A stretch of 39,289 nt of DNA. Source: Metaruminococcus_A sp964607135 (GTDB taxonomy: Bacteria; Bacillota; Clostridia; Oscillospirales; Ruminococcaceae). The position numbers and the translations under genes are program-made. Below the pieces are notes generated by a model that was given only the letters and a program-made list of their open reading frames with translations, was not told where the DNA came from and did not search any database. The stretch lies in the NCBI GenBank assembly GCA_964607135.1, contig CAZSIV010000022.1:1-39289 (forward strand), read 5' to 3'. Shown here one piece after another: positions 34,824 to 39,289 of the stretch (its first letter is position 1; the number at the start of each line of letters is the position of its first letter).

Positions 34824-34855
34824 GCGCCCTCAGATTGATGTCTGAGGGCTTTTAT
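34824..34855 (+). terminator. Terminator of the FMN riboswitch
   Basis: GCCCTCAGA pairs with TCTGAGGGC around TTGATG, followed by a T-rich tail. It lies between the aptamer and ribU, as expected for transcriptional control. Confidence 0.9.
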
Positions 34856-34910
34856 TTTCCAAAACAGCCTCTATTGATTATAAAATTTTTTATTCATGGA
34901 GGAATTCAGA

Positions 34911-35501
34911 ATGAACCAGAAAAAAGTGAATGTCAGGCGTTTAACCATTACCGCTATGCTTGCGGCCGTATCCTCGGTACTGATGTTTTTCAGCTTCAAC
35001 GTACCGTTGATGCCGAGCTTTATCAAAATGGATTTTTCCGAGCTGCCCGCTTTGTTCGCTTCTATAACCCTCGGGCCTGTTGCGGGAGTGGTCGTCTGTC
35101 TGGTGAAAAACCTCGTCAATTTATTTTTCAGTACGACAGGCGGTGTCGGCGAGCTTTCCAATTTTCTTCTCGGCGCGTTCTTCGTTCTTCCTGCAGGTTT
35201 TCTTTGTAGGAAGGATAAAAGCTATAAAAACGCAATCATCGGTTCTTTAATCGGCGCCGCCATAATGGCTTTGTTCAGTGTCGCGTCAAATTATTTTGTC
35301 ATCTATCCGGTTTACTATAATTTTCTTCCGGAAGAGGCTGTCCTCGGGATGTATCAGGCGATTAATCCCGGCGTCCATTCGGTTTTGGATGCTCTTTGGG
35401 TCTTCAATATGCCCTTTACCTTTATCAAGGGGCTTTGCAGCGCTGTGATTGCAATCCTTCTCTATAAACCGCTCCTTCCTGTTTTAAAAATGAATTATTA
35501 G
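34911..35501 (+). CDS. ribU: Riboflavin ECF transporter S-component RibU
   Basis: RibU is the membrane substrate-binding unit that, with a shared EcfA/EcfA'/EcfT energising module (not in this window), imports riboflavin. The 196 residues give five to six hydrophobic segments, and the motif FNVPLMPSFIKMDFSELPAL near residues 29-48 is typical of RibU. ATG 34911 has GGAGG 8 bases upstream; an ATG at 34896 precedes that SD and is not used. The FMN riboswitch directly upstream confirms the vitamin B2 role. Confidence 0.95.
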   Translation: MNQKKVNVRRLTITAMLAAVSSVLMFFSFNVPLMPSFIKMDFSELPALFASITLGPVAGVVVCLVKNLVNLFFSTTGGVGELSNFLLGAFFVLPAGFLCRKDKSYKNAIIGSLIGAAIMALFSVASNYFVIYPVYYNFLPEEAVLGMYQAINPGVHSVLDALWVFNMPFTFIKGLCSAVIAILLYKPLLPVLKMNY

Positions 35502-35507
35502 CAGCAC

Positions 35508-35536
35508 TTGACAAGCAGAGAGGAATTTTATATAAT
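35508..35536 (+). promoter_or_regulatory. Promoter of the SAM-I riboswitch and metK
   Basis: Perfect TTGACA (35508-35513), 17 bases, perfect TATAAT (35531-35536), starting 7 bases after the ribU stop. Confidence 0.85.
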
Positions 35537-35556
35537 AAGTGCGAACAAAAGAATAG

Positions 35557-35650
35557 CCTTATCAAGAGTGGCTGAGGAATCAGGTCCTGTGAAGCCCGGC
35601 AACCTTTTCAGTAAGGTGCCAAATCCTGCGGTGCAAACCGGAAGATGAGG
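35557..35650 (+). promoter_or_regulatory. SAM-I riboswitch (S-box)
   Basis: The closing stem CCTTATC (35557-35563) / GATGAGG (35644-35650), plus AAGAGTGGCTGAGG, CCTGTGAAGCCCGGCAACC, AAGGTGCCAAATCCTGC and GGAAGAT, are S-box hallmarks. SAM binding should favour the downstream terminator and lower metK, a feedback on SAM synthesis. Confidence 0.97.
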
Positions 35651-35669
35651 AACATAACGAGATGTTTCG

Positions 35670-35700
35670 GCGTCCGGTTTTACCGGGCGCTTTCATTTTG
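35670..35700 (+). terminator. Terminator of the SAM-I riboswitch
   Basis: GCGTCCGG pairs with CCGGGCGC around TTTTA, followed by TTTCATTTTG. Confidence 0.88.
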
Positions 35701-35726
35701 TATCTTTATTTTTTGGAGGTATTCAT

Positions 35727-36908
35727 ATGGCGAAATTTCTTTTTACGTCGGAGTCCGTCACAGAAGGGCATCCAGATAAAATCTGCGACCAAATTTCTGA
35801 TGCAGTGCTCGATGCCCTTTTAGAGCAGGATCCGATGTCCAGGGTTGCCTGCGAAACGACAACAACAACCGGAATCGTCAATGTAATGGGTGAAATTACC
35901 ACCAATGCATATGTTGATATCCCGAAGATTGCGCGTCAGGTGGTCCTTGATATCGGATATGACCGTGCAAAGTACGGCTTTGACGGCAATACCTGTGCGG
36001 TGGTCACTTCGATCGACGAACAGTCCGGGGATATTGCTATGGGTGTCAATAAAGCGCTTGAAGCGCGCGGCGGTTCCGGAGAAGATACCGATTCTACCGG
36101 CGCGGGAGATCAGGGGATGATGTTCGGCTATGCCTGCGACGAGACGCCGGAGCTCATGCCGATGCCGATTTCATTGGCGCATAAACTGGCGCTCCGCTTG
36201 ACGGAAGTTCGCAAAAACGGGACGCTCCCATATCTCCGTCCGGATGGAAAAACACAGGTGACGGTCGAATATGTAGACGGTGTGCCCCGGCGTGTCGATG
36301 CAATCGTTGTTTCATCCCAGCACAGCGATGCGGTCTCGCTTGAGCAGATTCGGGCCGACATCATCGAGGATGTCATCCGCCCGGTTGTTCCCGCGGAGCT
36401 TTTGGATGAAAATACCAAGTTTTATGTCAACCCGACGGGTCGTTTCGTAATCGGCGGCCCGCAGGGGGATAGCGGCTTGACCGGCCGTAAAATCATCGTG
36501 GATACTTATGGCGGCTACGCCCGTCACGGCGGCGGCGCCTTTTCGGGAAAAGACCCGACCAAGGTTGACCGGAGCGCTGCCTATGCTGCCCGCTGGGTCG
36601 CTAAAAACGTTGTTGCCGCCGGTCTTGCTAAGAAATGCGAGGTTGAGCTTGCTTATGCGATCGGCGTTGCTCACCCGGTTTCCGTTATGGTGGACAGCTT
36701 TGGAACAGGCGTTGTTTCAGATGAAAAACTCGCCGAGGCAGTCAACAAGGTTTTTGACCTCCGTCCGGCGGCGATTATTCGGCAGCTTGACCTTAGAAAG
36801 CCAATTTACCGGAAGCTTGCCGCTTATGGGCATATGGGCAGAGAAGATCTCGGCGTTACTTGGGAGAAAACAGACAAGGTCGAGGAACTGAAAGCTGCTG
36901 TAAAATAA
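35727..36908 (+). CDS. metK: S-adenosylmethionine synthetase
   Basis: MetK makes SAM from methionine and ATP. The 393 residues begin with FTSESVTEGHPDKICDQISDAVLDA and contain GAGDQGMMFGYACDET, FVIGGPQGDSGLTGRKIIVDTYGG and the GGGAFSGKDPTKVDRSAAY signature. Length is normal. TTGGAGG precedes the ATG. Expression is under the SAM-I riboswitch, and the product supplies the SpoU-type methyltransferase and radical SAM protein upstream, among others. Confidence 0.98.
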   Translation: MAKFLFTSESVTEGHPDKICDQISDAVLDALLEQDPMSRVACETTTTTGIVNVMGEITTNAYVDIPKIARQVVLDIGYDRAKYGFDGNTCAVVTSIDEQSGDIAMGVNKALEARGGSGEDTDSTGAGDQGMMFGYACDETPELMPMPISLAHKLALRLTEVRKNGTLPYLRPDGKTQVTVEYVDGVPRRVDAIVVSSQHSDAVSLEQIRADIIEDVIRPVVPAELLDENTKFYVNPTGRFVIGGPQGDSGLTGRKIIVDTYGGYARHGGGAFSGKDPTKVDRSAAYAARWVAKNVVAAGLAKKCEVELAYAIGVAHPVSVMVDSFGTGVVSDEKLAEAVNKVFDLRPAAIIRQLDLRKPIYRKLAAYGHMGREDLGVTWEKTDKVEELKAAVK

Positions 36909-36916
36909 ACGATAAG

Positions 36917-36947
36917 AAAAAGGGGCTGTTAAAAGCAGCCCCTTTTT
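36917..36947 (+). terminator. Terminator of metK
   Basis: AAAAAGGGGCTG pairs with CAGCCCCTTTTT around a 7-base loop; it is nearly symmetrical and could work for both strands, but the minus-strand gene ends further downstream. Confidence 0.92.
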
Positions 36948-37027
36948 GCAGTCCGAATTTTTTATCACTGACAAGTGGAAGAATCTCTGAATTACAAAAA
37001 GAGTCACCGAAAAGCTCATTTCCAGCG

Positions 37028-37720
37028 CTATTTGATTGCGATATATACGTCCATATAGTGAACGCCATCAGTCGTATATTCCCTTTCATAGCAGGGAATA
37101 ATCCCCTGTTCTTTTACGTCCTTCAACTGGTTGATTTTCATATATTCCATAAGCGTTTGATAGGCTTCGGGAATAACCATGAACGGCGCTTTAGAGGGCT
37201 CTTTGATTGTAATAGCGGCATATTTTTGACCGTTTTGCGTGATGATATCAACGCTTCCCTCTTGTATTGCAGTATTAGATGGTAAAATCCATGCGGCGGT
37301 GTATCCGTGCATATGATGTATGTTGACCTGTTCCTGTGACACAAATGGAAAGTCCCAGCCGATAATCTGCGGCTGCTTTTCTCCATGGCATACCGCCAAT
37401 TCCGTCATACGCCGAATGGCGTCTTCTTCCGGATGAAGACTGATGACGGTATAGGGAATATATTGAAAGCCTTCGATATATTCCACCCTGATGTTTGAAT
37501 ACGCTTCATTACATCCATCCATTTCTTCTCTAAGTAAATGATCCATAGAACAGGAAAAAAGGTCGCACAATTCAAATATTTTATTGATTTCGGGGTACGC
37601 AGCATCCAATTCCCATTTCGATACAGTCTGCCGGCTGACACTTAGTCTTTCAGCTAAATCTTCCTGTGTCATAGAGTTGCGCAACTTCCTTAAAAATTGC
37701 AGATTTTTTCCGAAGCTCAT
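37028..37720 (-). CDS. XRE-type transcriptional regulator with GyrI-like effector domain
   Basis: The 230-residue protein has a Cro/C1-type helix-turn-helix at residues 18-37 (TQEDLAERLSVSRQTVSKWE) and a C-terminal half (about 80-230) resembling the GyrI/AraC-type effector-binding domain, which senses small molecules. ATG 37720-37718 is used because AAGGAGATCG precedes it on the minus strand; a longer frame to 37783 has no SD. It is read away from the dehydrogenase gene and shares with it a 290-bp gap holding two copies of TGATAGAAAAT. It may regulate both itself and that gene. The ligand is unknown. Confidence 0.85.
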   Translation of the reverse strand: MSFGKNLQFLRKLRNSMTQEDLAERLSVSRQTVSKWELDAAYPEINKIFELCDLFSCSMDHLLREEMDGCNEAYSNIRVEYIEGFQYIPYTVISLHPEEDAIRRMTELAVCHGEKQPQIIGWDFPFVSQEQVNIHHMHGYTAAWILPSNTAIQEGSVDIITQNGQKYAAITIKEPSKAPFMVIPEAYQTLMEYMKINQLKDVKEQGIIPCYEREYTTDGVHYMDVYIAIK

Positions 37721-37771
37721 ATTTCGATCTCCTTTTTCTTTTGATAATATAATTATACAGAAACAGCGGTG

Positions 37772-37782
37772 ATTTTCTATCA
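37772..37782 (-). promoter_or_regulatory. Motif copy upstream of the regulator gene
   Basis: On the minus strand this is TGATAGAAAAT, 14 bases before a TATAAT (37757-37752) and so near the -35 region of the regulator promoter. The same 11 bases occur on the plus strand at 37910-37920. Confidence 0.45.
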
Positions 37783-37860
37783 ATTACTGATTGCATTTTT
37801 GATAAAATGCGCAATTACAGGCTGCTTTAAATCCATAAGTGCAATTCCAGCTTCTCAGAA

Positions 37861-37900
37861 TGATTCCTCTTTTTTACAAAATAAAGAGGAATCACTTTTT
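37861..37900 (+). terminator. Terminator-like hairpin in the divergent gap
   Basis: TGATTCCTCTTT (37861-37872) pairs perfectly with AAAGAGGAATCA (37883-37894), followed by CTTTTT. It lies before the likely -10 of the dehydrogenase gene, so it would end a plus-strand transcript starting in the gap rather than that gene's own mRNA. It may mark a small RNA. Confidence 0.6.
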
Positions 37901-37909
37901 GCTTTCCTC

Positions 37910-37931
37910 TGATAGAAAATTATGGTATACT
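37910..37931 (+). promoter_or_regulatory. Motif copy and -10 element for the dehydrogenase gene
   Basis: TGATAGAAAAT (37910-37920) lies 5 bases before TATACT (37926-37931), a plausible -10. No good -35 hexamer is visible, so the promoter may depend on an activator bound at the motif. Confidence 0.45.
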
Positions 37932-38009
37932 GTAAACGGTTAAGCAGTGTCAAAGATGGACGGATTTTTATATTCGATCCGGATACGAATCATGAACGGA
38001 GGAAGATCA

Positions 38010-38873
38010 ATGAAAACAATCGCATTCATCGGCATCGGCGTAATGGGAAAATCTATGGCAAGAAATTTGATGAAGCATGGTTACGAAGTATCTGTTTACA
38101 CCAGAACCAAGGAAAAAGCAGCAGACATTGTCGCGGAGGGCGCAGCTTGGTGCGACACAATTTCAGACTGTGTCGCTGGAAAAGACGTGGTCATCACAAT
38201 GGTCGGTTATCCTAAAGATGTGGAAGAGGTCTATTTTGGGGAAAACGCGATCCTGAAATCTTCCAAGCCCGGCGCCTATTTAATCGATATGACGACAACC
38301 AGCCCTAAATTGGCGGTGCGGATTTATGAAGCCGCGAAAGCCGAGGGCAAGTTCGCTTTAGATGCGCCGGTGTCCGGCGGCGACGTCGGTGCACGCAATG
38401 GGACCCTCTCCATTATGGTCGGCGGCGATCAAGAGGCGTTTGACGCTTGTATGCCTCTTTTTGAAGCAATGGGAACCAATATTATTTATGAGGGAAAGGC
38501 CGGGAACGGCCAGCACACGAAAATGGCGAACCAGATCGCGCTTTCCGGAGTAATTGCCTGTGTCTGCGAATCGATTTCCTATGCGAAAAAGGTTGGCTTG
38601 GATGTCCAGACCATGCTGGACAGCATCAGCCAAGGTGCCGCCGGAAGTTGGCAGATGAGCAATATGGCGCCCCGTATTTTGAACGGAGACCTGAACCCGG
38701 GTTTTTTTGTCAAGCATTACATCAAAGATATGACGATTGCCACTGAGGAAGCGGAAGGGGTCGGCTTGGATATGCCGATTGTCAATAACGTCCTTTCGAT
38801 GTATCGCTCGCTGGAGCAGGAAGGATACGGCGATCTGGGAACACAGGCCCTGATTAAATATTATGAAAAGTAA
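38010..38873 (+). CDS. NAD(P)-dependent beta-hydroxyacid dehydrogenase
   Basis: A 287-residue member of the 3-hydroxyisobutyrate dehydrogenase/2-hydroxy-3-oxopropionate reductase family. The Rossmann motif GIGVMGKSMARNL is at residues 8-20, the substrate-binding APVSGGDVGARNGTLSIMVGG at 119-139 and the catalytic lysine K171 in GNGQHTKMANQ. The substrate (hydroxyisobutyrate, tartronate semialdehyde or another beta-hydroxyacid) cannot be told. ATG 38010 follows GGAGGAAG; a longer frame starting at 37947 lacks an SD. It is transcribed away from the XRE regulator and followed by a terminator, so it is a single-gene unit. Confidence 0.9.
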   Translation: MKTIAFIGIGVMGKSMARNLMKHGYEVSVYTRTKEKAADIVAEGAAWCDTISDCVAGKDVVITMVGYPKDVEEVYFGENAILKSSKPGAYLIDMTTTSPKLAVRIYEAAKAEGKFALDAPVSGGDVGARNGTLSIMVGGDQEAFDACMPLFEAMGTNIIYEGKAGNGQHTKMANQIALSGVIACVCESISYAKKVGLDVQTMLDSISQGAAGSWQMSNMAPRILNGDLNPGFFVKHYIKDMTIATEEAEGVGLDMPIVNNVLSMYRSLEQEGYGDLGTQALIKYYEK

Positions 38874-38952
38874 TCAGGATGTTTTATAAAAGAGGGCGCC
38901 CTGCGGTTCAGGAAATCAGCGGGATTTAGCTCTTCTAAATTTCAGTAGGAAA

Positions 38953-38997
38953 GAAGCAGCATCCGAATCACTGCCGTCCGGATGCTGCTTCCTTTTC
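38953..38997 (+). terminator. Terminator of the dehydrogenase gene
   Basis: GAAGCAGCATCCG (38953-38965) and CGGATGCTGCTTC (38979-38991) form a perfect 13-bp stem, followed by CTTTTC. Confidence 0.9.
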
Positions 38998-39075
38998 TAT
39001 ACGAAACGCGGTATACGATTCGGTTTTGCTTCAAGGAAATTAGAAAATAACTTTCTGCCATTTTAAAAATTTTTC

Positions 39076-39104
39076 TTGACATTTTTTGTTTTTTAAAGCA
39101 TAAT
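39076..39104 (+). promoter_or_regulatory. Promoter of tRNA-Gly
   Basis: TTGACA (39076-39081), 17 bases, CATAAT (39099-39104), ending 24 bases before the mature tRNA. Confidence 0.75.
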
Positions 39105-39128
39105 AATAGATATCAATTTTATAAAGTT

Positions 39129-39202
39129 GCGAACATAGTTTAATGGTAAAACATCAGCTTCCCAAGCTGAGGTTGGGGGTTCGATTCCCCTTGTTCGCTC
39201 CA
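39129..39202 (+). tRNA. tRNA-Gly (anticodon CCC)
   Basis: The 74-base sequence folds as a tRNA: acceptor GCGAACA/TGTTCGC, D arm with AATGGTA, anticodon stem TCAGC/GCTGA around TTCCCAA (anticodon CCC at 39161-39163), T arm GGGGGTTCGATTCCCC, and an encoded CCA end. It reads GGG glycine codons. It is a single tRNA gene with its own promoter and terminator. Confidence 0.97.
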
Positions 39203-39203
39203 C

Positions 39204-39233
39204 ACCGGAGCAAAGTGGATTTTGCTCCGGTTT
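39204..39233 (+). terminator. Terminator of tRNA-Gly
   Basis: ACCGGAGCAAA and TTTGCTCCGGT form a perfect 11-bp stem around GTGGAT; a short T-rich tail follows. Confidence 0.85.
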
Positions 39234-39243
39234 ATTGTATAGT

Positions 39244-39283
39244 AAAACCACGCGATAGTCGCGTGGTTCAAAAAAGGTTAACC
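39244..39283. repeat. Right copy of the 40-base end repeat, inverted
   Basis: Exact reverse complement of bases 1-40, with the same 10-bp stem (39246-39255 and 39259-39268). It starts 11 bases after the tRNA terminator. Six unrelated or unmatched bases follow to the window end, so the outer limit of the repeat is not known. Confidence 0.85.
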
Positions 39284-39289
39284 GATGAG

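Noticed and set aside
1..39289. Whole window as one composite mobile element between the inverted end repeats
   Set aside because: The content is syntenic housekeeping sequence with no transposase, integrase or cargo; a repeat-limited contig explains the ends better.
1..39289. CRISPR array, toxin-antitoxin pair, defence island or biosynthetic cluster
   Set aside because: No regularly spaced repeats, cas genes, paired small toxin/antitoxin ORFs, restriction enzymes or biosynthetic core enzymes are visible.

Overview
The window is a stretch of chromosome from a low-to-mid-GC member of the Bacillota, most likely class Clostridia, order Oscillospirales. Evidence for this is the AddAB pair, infC-rpmI-rplT, a SpoU-type methyltransferase gene followed by dprA-topA-trmFO, plsX-rnc-smc-ftsY, yhbY-nadD-yqeK-LCP-rsfS-leuS, a CD1247-type protein next to efp, FMN and SAM-I riboswitches, strong SD sequences and many TTG/GTG starts. 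The lineage is an inference from gene content. Nearly all genes are on the plus strand; only a small Cys-rich ORF and an HTH regulator are on the minus strand.

Layout. (1) 1-1681 is the accessory edge: a 40-base sequence that recurs in inverted orientation at the other end of the window, several hairpin elements, a minus-strand Cys-rich small protein behind an 18-bp perfect palindrome, a frame-broken phage-like gene, an 11-bp tandem repeat, and a structured non-coding RNA candidate (6S-like) with its own promoter. (2) 1682-8543 encodes the AddB/AddA recombination nuclease. (3) 8547-10176 is the infC-rpmI-rplT operon with a leader attenuator and an ATT start on infC. (4) 10198-30162 is one long, tightly packed run of co-directional genes: rRNA/tRNA methylation, DprA, topoisomerase I, TrmFO, PlsX, RNase III, a radical SAM protein, SMC, FtsY, the dITP/XTP pyrophosphatase, YhbY, NadD, YqeK, two tandem LCP cell-wall enzymes, RsfS and LeuRS. 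(5) 30191-34637 holds rpsU, a HAD phosphatase, an endonuclease IV-like TIM barrel, AroQ, an M24 peptidase, EF-P and a CD1247-like zinc protein. (6) 34680-36947 has two riboswitch units in a row, FMN-ribU and SAM-I-metK. (7) 37028-38997 is a divergent pair, an XRE/effector-domain regulator and a beta-hydroxyacid dehydrogenase, sharing an 11-bp motif in their 290-bp gap. (8) tRNA-Gly(CCC) and its terminator precede the second copy of the end repeat.

Most of the window is conserved housekeeping sequence: translation (infC, rpmI, rplT, rpsU, leuS, efp, rsfS, tRNA), RNA processing (rnc, trmFO, yhbY), and chromosome and DNA maintenance (addAB, topA, dprA, smc). I did not find a convincing new multi-gene system such as a defence island, biosynthetic cluster or CRISPR array. 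The points most worth a second look are the structured elements in the first 1.6 kb, the inverted end repeats, the divergent regulator locus, and the endonuclease IV-like protein with an apparently altered metal-ligand motif.
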